Numbered from the stretch's first letter, positions 1-14,204 are shown. The stretch is 64,000 nucleotides of DNA from Molanna angustata (GCA_963576475.1 OY754987.1:11132256-11196255), one strand, 5' to 3'. The notes: generated by a model not told the origin, from the sequence alone. Made by a program: numbers and translations.

Positions 1-1079
1 CGGTGGGGATATATATAGTAGATTCAGAAGGGTTGCCTCCTCGATCTTCGCTACAATATTTTATATATTATTTTTTAATTTTTGTACATAACTAACTAAA
101 AATATTAGTTGAAAAATAACTGTACTTAATTAGGTAATTACTCCAATTCTTCGTCTTCTTGTGTTGTTCCTAACGAAGGTTGGCGACCATCACGCCAAAC
201 TCATCACGACCTTGCGCCAATCTAATGAGTTATTCTGCATCCGGAATACCGAATCATTGCCTGAGATATTAAAGCCACCATAATCTTTTACGCTCCATAC
301 TTCCCTTTTCCCTTTATCTTTTCCTCCACTTTTAGTTGCAGAAGGGCATGTGTAGGGCATGGGCAAGGGAATGTGTGGTTAAAATATGCGGCTTTGCATT
401 CTTTCACAGAGGTCAACAACTCTATTTCACCGTTATATTTAAACATTTTTCATTGGAGACTATTGACTATTATTGGCCCTTGAGATGCGCATCAACCTTC
501 TATATTAGCCACATTTCGAATCTTTCAATTTAATTTATTGTATAAAAAAAATTAGTCAAAAACTGTAGATTAGTAATGATAAACGTACACTTGAGTGAGT
601 TATTCATAGAATCGGCGGTTATTCATTTAATTATAAACAAGAACGTTTACCAAAAATATTGTATAAAACTAAGGCCAATATTAGCAAAACGCAAGAAATT
701 TGTCGACCATGGGAACTGTTGAGATGTAAAGAGTGAAAATTATACTAAAGAGTATAAGAAGATGCATGAATTTAAATGAGGCAAGAATTGTACTCGTATA
801 TCGAGATGAGAAGTAGGTATAACGTTTATTTATATGCCTACCACGAACAGAGGATTGGCTCGGCGTGATGGTATGTATAATATGTATGTAAAAAGCAATA
901 AAAATGCTTGTTATAAGAATTAAGAAAATCCGAGTGTTGTGATTATATTCAGTTTTAAACAAATGGCAGTCATGAATATTATGTGATACTTATTTTATGT
1001 AGAAAAATATATTTTTTAAATCTTTAATGTAATTTAAGATATACATATTATGGAACAATTATTATCCTAAAGCTTAGTC
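1..1079. other. No recognised gene
   Basis: AT-rich sequence with short spurious frames only. Bases 840-905 hold a weak, degenerate echo of the CATA-tailed LINE end seen intact at 34664 (minus) and 28767 (plus). Nothing else was recognised. Confidence 0.5.
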
Positions 1080-2399
<1,320 letters not shown>

Positions 2400-2427
2400 A
2401 CAAAAAATGAAAACAAAATATATATAC

Positions 2428-2838
2428 ATGAGAAACAAAAAACTTACATCCTCACTTGTACAACACTCGCTCACAGAAGGACATACAATAGATTTTGACC
2501 ATTCAAAAATAATAGCAAGTTTAAACAGTGAACCTCTCAGAATTTACAGGGAAGCTATAGAAATATATAAGAGAAGGGATATAATGAACAATCGGGACGA
2601 CGGAGTTCGTTTGCCTAGTACCTGGAAGAACATTTTATATGACAAACAATATAATAATAATATTAATAATACCATAGCGAAAATAACCCCAAAACACAAC
2701 AATAATAATATTAATGTCACAACTAAAATTAACAATAAATCACAACACAAAAATAATGATAAAATATTATTACCAACGAACACGACAGGAGGTGGGCGTG
2801 TCACAAGGAGCCAATCACGTCGCGCTAACAATATTTGA
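2428..2838 (+). pseudogene. Penelope-like element, endonuclease C-terminus (family 1)
   Basis: The frame encodes the C-terminal part of a PLE protein. From about residue 2 it reads RNKKLTSSLVQHSLTEGHT, then [17 protein letters not shown] sequence ([14 protein letters not shown]), NNRDDGVRLPSTW and a basic end, VTRSQSRRANN. It lines up over most of its length with the frame at 3430-3960, which also keeps the GIY..YIG part; that catalytic half is missing here, so the piece cannot be an active nuclease. PLE proteins combine a telomerase-like reverse transcriptase with a GIY-YIG endonuclease, and this lies after the nuclease core. The middle is swollen with asparagine codons. The stop at 2838 is followed by the terminal segment and TA array 3, as expected for the element's 3' end. 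Start is nominal: the copy is 5' truncated. Confidence 0.85.
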
Positions 2839-4350
<1,512 letters not shown>

Positions 4351-5014
4351 TTCAACAATGTAAATGAAATAAATAAATTTATTTTGTTAGTATTTACATT
4401 GTTTTATTGATGAAATCTTCATCCCTTAGCTTTATATAAAATAAAAATTACAATTAATTAATTCATTCATTCAAACCATCACGGCATATCCCACAGTGTT
4501 ACTAGAGACATGTGTGCACATTATCTTATAAAATGAAGCACAACACATGCGTGTATCACTACACAAAAGTCCCGCCTATTGAATTTTCGATTACTCGGTA
4601 GGTACCTACTGTTAAATATCTCTGTTCTATTCCGGTGCCTAGGTGGTATAATTCAGAGTAGGTAGGTACTGTTAAATATAAAGTGTCAATTAACATTGAT
4701 CTCGTATTGTCTAAAATATTACATATAGGTTCATACATGTAAGATGCTGGAGTATCCTAAAAGAAAGTTGCAGCCATGTTTCAAACATTATTTGAATTAT
4801 AGAAAATAAATATAATTAATGCAATAGACGCGTAATGAGGGTATTTCTGTAGTAAAAAAACGATGCGTTATTCATGCAAATCCTTTTTAATGTTATTGGA
4901 TTATTTTCAGAAGGGCACATAGCCATATTTTTTATATTTTTCAAATGTCAAAACGATAAAATTAAAATGAAAAGTCCGTGGTTGTTAAGTAATAATAATA
5001 GCTGGTTTTGACAG
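4351..5014. other. No gene; short dispersed repeat at 4479-4570
   Basis: Bases 4479-4570 (ACCATCACGGCATATCCCAC, then ACACATGCGTGTATCAC) resemble the tandem repeat at 18545-18895 and bases 47576-47650. The rest is unassigned AT-rich sequence. Confidence 0.5.
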
Positions 5015-5018
5015 TTAA

Positions 5019-5696
5019 GGGGGTGACTGCTGCCAACGTACCTATTTTTCAATTTGATATACCATCATTATTTAAAATCAAATCGTTTTGAAAAAAATAA
5101 TTTAGATAGTTTGGGTATTAACAAAGAAAAAAATACCTTAACTTTTTGATTAATGTTCTGTATAAATTCTTGTAGAAAAATAATGGCATACCCCGATTTT
5201 CAACGTTTATCTTATATTTTTAATTAACTATAAGGCGTAGAGCATTATATATATTTTTTAAATTAAAAAAGACAAAAATATATGGAAAAATATGTCGCGA
5301 CGTTGCATTCATGCTTTAAGTTTAGGAAAGAAACCTAAAAAAACATTTATTTTCCATTCAGCGCCATTGCGAAATAAAAGTTTTTTTCATATATTTACTT
5401 AACCTGATGCATTTATGCAACGTCACAACATATTTTTCTAGATATTTTGTTCTTCTTTAATATAAAAAAAAATATATTTCTCTGTACCTTATAGTTTATT
5501 AGAAATATAAGATAAATGTGAAAAATCGGGGTATGCTTATAATTTTTCTACAAGAATATATACAGAACATAATTAAGGTATATTTTTCTTTATTATTATC
5601 AAACCTCACTAAGTAATTTTTTTCAAATCGATTTCTTTTGTAGTAATGATGCAATATCAAATTGAAAAAATAGGTACGTTGGCAGCAGTCACCCTC
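5019..5696. mobile_element. 678 bp foldback element between TTAA sites
   Basis: The two halves are inverted copies of each other. The left arm begins GGGGGTGACTGCTGCCAACG and the right arm, reversed, begins GAGGGTGACTGCTGCCAACG. Similarity continues inward through GCATACCCCGATTTT, CTTATATTT and CTATAAGG, so each arm is about 330 bp and almost the whole element is stem. TTAA lies on both sides (5015-5018 and 5697-5700), the target duplication of piggyBac-type elements, although the ends are not the usual CCCTAGA. No coding potential. Confidence 0.85.
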
Positions 5697-6002
5697 TTAA
5701 ACAACATACGACATTTTACACCCTGGAGGGATTGGTTATGAACAACAGGAATTTTTTTTTTTCATAATCTCGTGGTGTAAAAACCGCAGTGAAAATTATT
5801 TTCTAAAGCTGTAGATGAGCCTAATAATTAATGAAAAACATGTTTTTATCGTATCGCGAAAGACTTCTTGTAATATATTGATGTTGCGCCTTACAATAGA
5901 CTATGAGTATTTTACGAGTATGTACGATTCAGGAGTTCGGCATTCTTAGTGAGAGTTAGGAAATATATAAACGAGTTATGAGTGTAAGGCATTCTCCAAT
6001 TT

Positions 6003-6300
6003 ATTGATTTACTATAGTGCTCTCACTTTATTTATTTATTTATTTAAGGGACAAATACAGTCTTATAAAATATACAAAAGGAATACAATATAAAATAAAT
6101 AAAAAACAGACCAATTACATTTGTCCACAGATGACAATCACAATATACAAACACACACATTACAACTTTAAATAAGTAAGCATATAATCAAAATAAATAA
6201 AAATATTATTAGAATAAATTAAAATGTTATTACAAATATTGTATGTTTGCCGGTGACGGGAAAAAAAGGCAAGAGGAAAATAAAAAGGAAAAAGGATAAA
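6003..6300 (-). mobile_element. LINE 3' end (probable), minus strand
   Basis: Begins with a (TTTA)n run at 6028-6048 followed by AAGGGACAAATACAGTCTTA, a layout repeated at 9476, 41005 and 63500. Read on the minus strand this is a non-LTR 3' untranslated region with a TAAA-type tail. Confidence 0.45.
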
Positions 6301-6439
6301 ATTAATGTGCTACTATGAAATAGGAATAAAAAAAATTAAAAAAAAAAAAGTACAAAAATTAAAAAATTCACGCCGCTATGCATCTATATTAAAAGTTAAA
6401 AAAAAATTATCTTCATCTTCCGCTTATTTTTCTAGATTA

Positions 6440-6615
6440 TCGTATCTGTATTTGAACAATAATTTATTTATTTATTTACTTATTTATTTATTTATTTAAT
6501 TATTTATTTATTTATTTATTTAATTCATTATTTATTTTTTTTTTTTTTATTTTTTTTTGTTTTTTTTTTTTTTATTTTTTTTTATTTATTTATTTATTTT
6601 TTTCTTTTTTTACGG
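6440..6615. repeat. TTTA/TTTTT low-complexity tract
   Basis: Runs of TTTA units and poly-T, with no unique sequence. Confidence 0.9.
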
Positions 6616-6816
6616 CGCTGGCCGATTTACTAATGATATTAATAACAATTAAGCACTACAAATAATAACACTCAATTATTATTATTACCATTATACACTT
6701 CCTCAAAAGAATTAGCAGATCAATGCGTAAATTGTAAATTATTTAAAAGAGCAAAATAAAATGCAACAAACGCATCATCAAGCTTTCAATTGGGAATAGT
6801 TCACCCATCCAGATAC

Positions 6817-7140
6817 TTAACATATCAAAGGATTAGGCTCTGAGGAGGTCTCTATATTACCTAACAACCCTACTGATTCCCGAATATTAACGTTTAAAAA
6901 ATCTTTAACGATTCTACATGTATTCATAATTACCGTTTTTTGCATTTTTATTATTAAATTTTTCGATAAATCTATAATTTCTAAATTACGGATTAACGAT
7001 TTTGGAATAATGCCAGTGGCTGAAATAATGAACGATAATATTATTATTTTACGAGAATGCCAAAGTCTTTTAATCTCGTTACCTAAAGCGGTGTATTTTC
7101 TAATTTTTTCATCAAAAGTTTTTATAATATTTTTTTTTAT
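6817..7140 (-). pseudogene. LINE reverse transcriptase C-terminal remnant
   Basis: The minus strand is open for about 105 codons with no usable start. It reads FDEKIRKYTALGNEIKRLWH, then IISATGIIPKSL, MQKTVIMNTCRIVKDFL and stops at 6817. The ATGIIPKSL and QK.VI..TCRIV.KFL pattern is the conserved C-terminal end of one class of insect non-LTR retrotransposon proteins, downstream of the reverse-transcriptase domain. The catalytic part is missing and the upstream side dissolves into AT-rich sequence. No internal stop was seen, so the piece is probably not very old. Confidence 0.75.
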
Positions 7141-7270
7141 TTATTTTTATTTATTAATTAATTAATTAATTTATTTATTTTTAGTTATGTATTTATGGTT
7201 AGGTACAAACAGTCAACATTATAAAAATACATAAAATAAGATAATTACTTATGTAACATTAATAATCTCA

Positions 7271-7738
7271 TTGTTCCAAATTCATAAAGATATTCTTACA
7301 AATTCAAACCAATTGTCATTTTCTTTAAGCAGCAGAATAAATTCACAAGGATGTATTACCATTCCTCTTTTACGTACAACTGCCTCACAACATTTCTATA
7401 AGTATAAAGGTACTAAGTGGTTTAATGAACTCCCTTTGAGTCTTAGACTCGAAAAAAATTAAAGTATATTTAAAAATAAAATTAAAAAATTGTACTGATT
7501 TATTTATTTATTTTTTGTTATTTCATTCTTGTTTTGTGTAGCTTCATATTTTTAAGTAGATGTACAATGTTTTGGTAAATGTAACAATATTAAATAGATA
7601 CTCCCCTCTTTTAACACGAGATTTTATCTCAATTAAAGAGGGTTATTATGAATTATATGATGGAAATTGTATACCTTTTTAAATTATGATTTATATGTGA
7701 ACATTGTATTGTTTTTGTTAATAAATAAAAAAAAAAAA
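7271..7738 (+). mobile_element. LINE 3' end with A tail
   Basis: The frame reads QIHKDILTNSNQLSFSLSSR, then NSQGCITIPLLRTTASQHFY, KGTKWFNELPLSLR and stops at 7460. The KWFNELP block is typical of the extreme C-terminus of Jockey-like non-LTR proteins. The 3' untranslated region ends in AATAAATAAA and a poly-A run at 7725-7738. A second copy at 56690-58527 has the same layout but is interrupted by a Helitron. Confidence 0.8.
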
Positions 7739-7741
7739 AAA

Positions 7742-9030
7742 TACAAAATAATGTAACACTAATAATACAAAATTAATAAAAACACGTAAATGATGGTGTA
7801 TCTGAATAAAAAGGATCTAGGAGAGGATTAAAAGGGATGATTAACAATATTACTACATGCCATATGAGAAAACATTTTTTTTATCGTCAGAATGGTGAAT
7901 ATCAACGTCAGCTAAAATAACTTATGAATACATTTTTAATTTAGTTTTTGAAAAATATGGGAGAAACAGGATGCCCCAAAGATATTAATTTAAAAGTTTT
8001 TGAAGAAAATCATTATGTTAAAAGATCACAAATTTTCTTTTTTTTTTCATGTAAGATGTGTTTTATAAAGCCAATATTTTTTTTAAATTAAATAAAAAAA
8101 ACTTCTATTTATATTATGTTTATATGTACGGAAAAGTTGAGAAGAAGTTTTTACCCAGCAATGTATCGAAAATAGCTAAGAAGAAGACGAAGATGCTATT
8201 CAAAATAGGTTATTTAAAAAAAATATTCTCATACTTGTCCAAATTCCGTCTACTTGCCACCAAAATACTTTTTATATTCTTCAAATAGGGAAATATTCTT
8301 TATTAGGTTGGTATAAAATTTGAATAAATCTTGAATATATGTACAATAAACCTTTATGTAGAAGAATACAAAAGATTTCGTATAAGTTTGCCTTGAGTAT
8401 TTTCAGAATATTCACACCCACATAGTATTTTATTCTTAAAACGACATAGGTACAAATTTGTCAGTGGTTGAATACTTTGTGCGATGAACAAGTAGCCCAC
8501 TGTTCTGAGATTCAAATCAAGTAACGATTTATTTCATTCACCAAAAATTAGCATAATGCAGCTGATTTTACTTATATTTGAGGTGTGAGAGAAAAATATA
8601 ACCCACATAATATATGTAGACACTTATTTCATATATAATATGGTAGGTACTTAAGTACATTTTTTTTGGAAGAAACAAATTATACTTTCAGTGCGGATTT
8701 GTATATTTTCAACTGTAAATTTAGTTGATTAGTTTTATATATTTTTGATATTAAAGTGCTTCTACAGCTATTTTTTGTATTACCATATTAAAAAAAAAGA
8801 CTTATAATAAACATTTATTTTCTTATGTTTGCTTACTTCTATTATTTTTATTTTTGAATTGATTTATTTTCTTTTCTTTTTTGCTTTTTTTTAACCTAAT
8901 TGTTTTTTTTCTAATTCATACCGTTTATTATTAAATAAATATATAATTCTTAAATAACCGTTAGTTTAAAAAATTAATGATTTTATGCAAGTAAACAGAG
9001 TATAGCAGAATTATTATAAATGTGATGTAC
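7742..9030. other. No recognised feature
   Basis: AT-rich sequence. An open frame at 8058-8288 is lysine, phenylalanine and tyrosine rich, as expected from base composition, and shows no family signature. Confidence 0.5.
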
Positions 9031-9036
9031 CCGAAT

Positions 9037-9064
9037 GTATGTATGTATGTATGTATGTATGTAT
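9037..9064. repeat. (GTAT)n microsatellite
   Basis: Seven GTAT units next to the SINE that follows. Confidence 0.95.
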
Positions 9065-9067
9065 GAT

Positions 9068-9250
9068 GTACCCGAAGTTGCAGAGCGGTTAGCTCGCTGG
9101 GTTAGTAATCTAGTAGTCGCAAGTTCTTATCCTGGCACGACCGATTTCGTTCACCTGTAGTACAAGCATCCCTGCTTAATTTAGTGAATGTATGAGGATG
9201 GTTGTATATGTATTTGTTACAAGGATATATTCATTCTTAAACACATTGAG
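9068..9250 (+). mobile_element. tRNA-derived SINE (type 2)
   Basis: Contains GCAGAGCGGTTAGCTCGCTGG, an A-box-like stretch, then GCAAGTTCTTATCC, a degenerate B box, at tRNA-like spacing. A short body and GT-rich tail follow. A related head lies at 54318-54390 on the other strand. Confidence 0.6.
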
Positions 9251-9355
9251 AGTATAATATGATCATTTATCACTGTTGCTTATTTAATATGGACGCATTC
9301 GGTAACATAGCAGTCCATGGTTCTCGCAACATTGTGAACCTACTTACATATTAGT

Positions 9356-9475
9356 TATTTATTTATTTATAGCTATATATCAGTGTTACATTTAATATGA
9401 CAATTCAACAGCCAATTGGAAGTCTCCGCTTATAAACCATCCTGTCGGTTGCAAGAAGAAAAAATATAACATAAT
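9356..9475. repeat. Dispersed repeat S, left part
   Basis: Starts with a TTTA run and contains CAGCCAATTGGAAGTCTCCG and CGGTTGCAAG. Copies occur at 30905-31225 and 34465-35110. The remainder of this copy resumes at 11446 with AATATAATATGTTTCTG, so about 1.97 kb of later insertions split it. Confidence 0.7.
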
Positions 9476-9753
9476 ATTTATTTTTGTTTTATTTTATTTA
9501 TCAAGGAAACACAGTTTTATAATTATATTGTAATAGTACAATAATTATCAAATAAACCAGCAGTTTCCTAAAATGGTTCACAATAAGATAATTTATGAAG
9601 AAAAAAAAGCATTAGTTATACTTAACAAGAGGAAGAATAAACAAAATTGAAATAAAACATAAAAAAATAAACAAAAATAATGAAATAACCAGTTAATCAG
9701 TAAAAAAAAAACAGTTAATACCTACCCACATATAAGTACACACATAATTAAAA
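9476..9753 (-). mobile_element. LINE 3' end (probable), minus strand
   Basis: Starts TTTATTTATCAAGGAAACAC, matching the style of the 6003 segment. It sits within the split S repeat, just before the plus-strand LINE. Confidence 0.4.
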
Positions 9754-11110
9754 AGTTTTCTTTGAAAAGCTGCAAAATCCTAAACAACATGGTTTTGTTA
9801 GGGGACGTTCTACTAATACAAATTTAAATGTCTTTCTAAACGAAATTCATGACAACCTTGATAACAAAAGACAAACTGACGCAATATATACAGACTACTC
9901 AAAAGCCTTTGATAAAGTGGACCATCTAATTCTGACTAAGAAGCTAAAACTTTTGGGTATTCACGGTGATCTTCTTAGGTAGCTAAAATCATACCTTATC
10001 AATAGAAGCCAAATAGTAGAGTACGGTGGTCATCTATCGTCTGCAACAGAGGAGCCATCGGGTGTACCTCAAGGTTCCCATTTGGGGCCTCTCTTATTTA
10101 ATATTTACATACATGACATTAGATTATGCTTCAGGAACAGTAATTACATATTATACGCTGACGATATGAAAATCTACAAAACTGTTATAGACATTACTGA
10201 CTGTGAGGACTTACAACTTGACCTTGATAGACTAACTTCTTATTGTGTCTCGAATAAGCTGTTACTAAATGTAAAAAAATGTCACTCCATTACATTCTCT
10301 AGGAAAAAGAGTACAATACAATACACATACACAATCAATAGGGAGGCGATTGATAAGAAATCAGACTGTAGAGACTTAGGTATACAACTGGACAGTAAAC
10401 TTTTATTTGACAAACACATTGACACAATTACACTGAAAGCTTATAAAATGTTGGGATTCCTGATGAGAGTATGCAAACCATTCACACAAGTGAAAACATT
10501 TATCTTACTATATAACAAAATTGTTAGAAGTCAATTGGAACATGCATCAGTCATCTGGAATCCACAATATAATATTTATATTAACAATATAGAGCGAATA
10601 CAACAAATATTTTTGAAACATATGAAGTACAAATTTGGTAATAACTACAAACATGAATTGCAGACTTTACAGACAAGACGAAGGACCTCAGACTTAATGT
10701 ACCTTTATGATATAATAAACTTCAATATTGACTGTACAGACCTTCTGAAAATTATTAACTTCAACATACCAAACAGACGAACAAGACACACCTCAACGTT
10801 CTTTTTAGACAAAAAAAAACACTAATGCCGCTCAAAATTCGCCATTGTACCGATGCCTTACCACGTATAATAATTTGGAAACGATCAGGTCCGTGGACAT
10901 ATTCTGTTTGTCCAGGACTCTTTTCAGGAGCCACGTTAGACAGGAATAATAATTTTTTTTTATTACCAGTAGTGAGTACAATGCACCATGAAATCAAAGG
11001 TGGGCTGATTAAGTTACAATTACTTATGTTGCTATTCTTATTTATTATATTTGTTTAAAAAAATATTATTGTACGTTGCCCATTTTTTCAAATATAATAA
11101 AAAAAAAAAA
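9754..11110 (+). pseudogene. 5'-truncated LINE, reverse transcriptase with stop and frameshift
   Basis: Plus-strand non-LTR reverse transcriptase, Jockey/CR1-like. Motifs in order: KQHGFVRGRSTNTNL, IYTDYSKAFDKVDH (motif A), SGVPQGSHLGPLLFN (motif B) and ILYADDMKIYK (catalytic YADD), then thumb and C-terminal sequence with VIWNPQY and FNIPNRRTRHTSTF. A TAG at 9980-9982 interrupts the frame between motifs A and B. A run of nine A residues near 10812 causes a frameshift; in the other frame the usual end NAAQNSPLYRCLTTYN continues to a stop at 10947-10949. The endonuclease and ORF1 are missing, typical of 5' truncation. The 3' end is poly-A at about 11100-11110. The element lies inside repeat S and is inactive. 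Confidence 0.9.
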
Positions 11111-11229
11111 TCGTTACTTAGAATATCGATTGCAGATTTATCGACAGAATACTACAATTTACAACTATGTCTGACAAAAGAGTTTTGCGCATAATTAGAA
11201 TTCTGCGCATAATATATATATATTTTTTT

Positions 11230-11445
11230 ATTTTTTACTTCTCGGGCAACTAACAGGTACTATGTCAAATATTATTTTAACATGCACCCAATAACAAGTT
11301 GCCACATTCTGGAGACTTACGATATTAATCGTCTCACAGATCCAGACTGAAAACACAATTAAAAACTGTGTCTCCACCGGGAATCAAACCCGGGACTCTT
11401 GGATCAGCAGTCAGATACCTAACCAACTCAGCCACGAAGGCCGAC
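11230..11445 (-). mobile_element. tRNA-derived SINE (type 1), minus strand
   Basis: Reverse complement of the SINE at 15648. It holds the tRNA-like head GGCCTTCGTGGCTCAGTTGG with A box and the B box GGGTTTGATTCC, then the body TTTTCAGTCTGGATCTGTGA and GGCAACTTGTTATTGGGTG. Nearly full length. Confidence 0.9.
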
Positions 11446-11660
11446 AATATAATATGTTTCTGTAACAGATAAAGTTTCATCCTGTAACCGCAATGTAAAC
11501 ATTATATCAAATAAGAGAAAAAAAAGTAAATCAATAAGGAAAAGAACATACCTACATACATTTAAAAGTGAAAAAAATTTTTTTGTTACTGTTGGCAAAT
11601 AAATTACATAGGTAGTATTAAAAAATGTACTTACAAAGAGTACATCTCCCTATTGCGAAA
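11446..11660. repeat. Dispersed repeat S, right part
   Basis: Continues the S repeat with ATGTTTCTGTAACAGATAAA and GTTGGCAAATAAATT. It joins to 9475 once the intervening LINE and SINE insertions are removed. Confidence 0.7.
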
Positions 11661-11694
11661 AAAAGCATTTTTTTTCTATTTTCACATTTTATTT

Positions 11695-12062
11695 TATTTA
11701 TTTATTTATTTATTTATTTTTGTCAACAATTATAATGGAACATAAAAAACATTACAGTCAATCATCTCACTAGGGTTGAACCTGTATCGAGATGAGCGAC
11801 TTTACAACAACGAGTGAAATAAGAACAATATTATAATTTTTGAATATTGAATAACAAAACAAACAAAAACATTAACAAACACTAAGTCAAAAAAAATATT
11901 TTTTTAACAAATACTATGTTACAATGTTGTCTGCAGTTGGGCACAAGGAAGATAACTGTAACAATAATATCTATGCACCCAACACACAGACAACTAACAC
12001 AAAAGAACATGACATGTATAGGGTGACCATATACTTCAAAGGCTACCAAAAAAATAAAAATA
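11695..12062 (-). mobile_element. 3' untranslated region of the RT-bearing LINE
   Basis: On the minus strand this follows the stop of the 12063-13673 frame and ends in a (TAAA)n tail at 11695-11720, the short microsatellite tail common in CR1-like elements. Confidence 0.7.
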
Positions 12063-13673
12063 TTAAAATAAAAATGAATTGATGGGAGAGGTTTTAATTA
12101 AAATGTGCTGCTTGACATTGCTCTTGAACAAAGCAAGCGTTTTCAATGCTTTTATATTATTTGGAAGGAAGTTAAACAGTAATGGTGCATGATAAAAATA
12201 ATTTCTCTGTCCAAATGTTGATTTAACAATTATCGGCTGATAATTTAGAGAAGCTCCCAGTCTAGTGAAACGCACCTGCTGAGTTCTCTGTGCCAAATCA
12301 ATGCAGCTGTAAAATTTACACAGTGCTTTCAAAATGTAAAGCTCCCTAGCATTCATAACTTTACACTCATTATATAATAGTTCAGATGGATATACAAATT
12401 TTTTTCTATACATGACCTTCAGGATCAATTTTTGTGCTATATTTAGTGGTTCTAAATTTGTTCTGTAACAACCCCCCCAGCATACTATGCCATATGACAG
12501 CAAAGACTGAACAAAAGAGAAATATACAGTTTTCAGTTTATCTTTATCCAAAATATATCGAAGATCTTTGAGTATATATGTTAATCTTCTAATTTTATTA
12601 GATATAAGAAGTATGTGTTCATTCCATTTCAAAAATTTGTCAACTTTTACACCAAGATACCTGATACTGTCCACTCTTTCTAAGGATTCACAAGTGCAAG
12701 TATGAGAACAATTATGTATTATTACAGGTTTTTGAATTGAAGGTTGGCTTTTGGAAGAAATACTAAAAGTAATATATTTAGTTTTGCTTGAATTTAAGGT
12801 CAAAATATTGTGATCAAGCCAATTTTTTACAACATTTAATCCAAGATTACATTTTGAATATGTTGCCTCCCAAGAATTGCCAGTAAATATTAACACGGTA
12901 TCATCCGCAAAAGTAACAATAGTGCCAGAAATATTTAAGTTACACAGATTATTTATGTATATTAAGAATAAAATTGGGCCAATAACACTGCCTTGTGGAA
13001 CACCATATGAAATTTGATTATTCGAACTTTTATAGTCATCAATTTCCACGTATTGTGTTCTACCACAAAGGTATGTTTTAAACCAATTCAAAGTCTTATC
13101 GTTAATGCCGAGTGCTTTAAGTTTTTTGAGAAGGATACCATGAGAAACAGTATCGAATGCTTTCGATAAATCCAAAAACAAAGCTATAGCCTTGTCACCC
13201 GCATCTAGCGCATTTACTACCATAGAAATCAACTTTAGAATAGCATCACTTGTCCCCATGTTCTCTCTAAAACCAAATTGGTTAGCTGAAAGAATTTTAT
13301 TAGATTCAACGTAATATATTAACCTGACTTTAGCTAGTTTCTCAATTATTTTAGATAAGGTATTAAGTAGAGATATAGGCCTGTAATTATTTATATTTAA
13401 ACTATCACCTCCCTTGAAAAGGGGAATCACTTTGGCACTCTTGCAATGATCAGGGAATATACCAGTCTTAAAGCTAAGGTTTACAAGGTGTGATATAGGT
13501 TTAGATAAATTTGAGCAATGCTGTTTATAAATCATAGAACTGATGCCGTCACTACCACTAGAGAAGCCTGATTTAAGATCACCTATTACTTTTGATACTT
13601 CAGCATCATTTGTCGGTTTAAAATAAAAGTTTGAACAATGATCACTGTAAGCTGGTACAAACTGGAACAATGA
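12063..13673 (-). CDS. LINE reverse transcriptase, uninterrupted frame, 5'-truncated
   Basis: Minus-strand frame of 535 codons carrying a whole non-LTR reverse-transcriptase domain. It would copy element RNA into DNA at a nicked chromosomal target. Motifs in order: linker KSGFSSGSDGISSMIYK, VIPLFKGGDSLNINNYRPIS (motifs 1-2), LSANQFGF, ALFLDLSKAFDTVSHGILL (motif A), ISYGVPQGSVIGPILFLIYI (motif B), TFADDTVLIF (catalytic FADD), SIRYLGVKVDKFLKWNEHI (thumb) and the C-terminal FNFLPNNIK region. The apurinic-type endonuclease and ORF1 are missing: the frame is closed upstream by TGA just beyond 13673 and has no natural ATG there. No stops or frameshifts over 1.6 kb mark it as the youngest LINE in the window, though it cannot move by itself. 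It resembles CR1/Jockey-group elements; the exact clade is uncertain. Confidence 0.92.
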   Translation of the reverse strand, partial: SLFQFVPAYSDHCSNFYFKPTNDAEVSKVIGDLKSGFSSGSDGISSMIYKQHCSNLSKPISHLVNLSFKTGIFPDHCKSAKVIPLFKGGDSLNINNYRPISLLNTLSKIIEKLAKVRLIYYVESNKILSANQFGFRENMGTSDAILKLISMVVNALDAGDKAIALFLDLSKAFDTVSHGILLKKLKALGINDKTLNWFKTYLCGRTQYVEIDDYKSSNNQISYGVPQGSVIGPILFLIYINNLCNLNISGTIVTFADDTVLIFTGNSWEATYSKCNLGLNVVKNWLDHNILTLNSSKTKYITFSISSKSQPSIQKPVIIHNCSHTCTCESLERVDSIRYLGVKVDKFLKWNEHILLISNKIRRLTYILKDLRYILDKDKLKTVYFSFVQSLLSYGIVCWGGCYRTNLEPLNIAQKLILKVMYRKKFVYPSELLYNECKVMNARELYILKALCKFYSCIDLAQRTQQVRFTRLGASLNYQPIIVKSTFGQRNYFYHAPLLFNFLPNNIKALKTLALFKSNVKQHILIKTSPINSFLF

Positions 13674-14148
13674 TCACGACATAATAGGCAAATGAACCGA
13701 TATAAGGGTGCTATGAAAAACGCCATGTATTTGTGAATTTAAAAACGTTTGGTAAACTTCAACAAAATTGTATTGTATAATATACAAAACGCACGCGCGT
13801 TGAATAAATATAAATAGGGGAGGTTTTAAAATAAGTGAAGTGTGAAAGTTGAATGAAAGGGTACGTTTATAATATAAATATTCACTCTATTTTTACGTGA
13901 AAAATAAAAACAATAAGCCGACAATCCAGCACAAAATATAAAATATTAAAATCGATGATTTTTAACTGTTTTGCAATAGTACTTATTAAGTCGATTTACT
14001 TTTGTGGCGGACGTCTTAGTTTTGACTCCCAGCAGGGGAAAATTCATTTAATAAACGAAGATTGCATTTTTATTTAGAACATCAATTTCGGATTCGGCGG
14101 TCGTTCGTATGCAACGTCTAAGTAACGAGTATTTCTATAAACGAGTTC
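13674..14148. other. No recognised feature
   Basis: Unassigned. The 13-mer GAACAATGATCAC occurs at 13633 inside the LINE and again at 13664 at its truncated end, a small duplication at the 5' junction. Confidence 0.5.
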
Positions 14149-14204
14149 AAAAGCCAATACCAACATAAAAGTATAGACTTTATATTATGTTGGTATTGGC
14201 TTTT
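14149..14204. repeat. Perfect 20 bp inverted repeat
   Basis: AAAAGCCAATACCAACATAA at 14149-14168 is the exact reverse complement of 14185-14204, with a 16 base loop. A third, imperfect copy of the motif follows at about 14210-14228. Confidence 0.95.

Noticed and set aside
336..962. Two short frames near the left edge
   Set aside because: No family signature, codon use follows base composition, and the minus one overlaps a degraded LINE-tail motif.
8058..8288. 76-codon frame
   Set aside because: Rich in K, F, Y and L as expected from AT-rich DNA; no motif.
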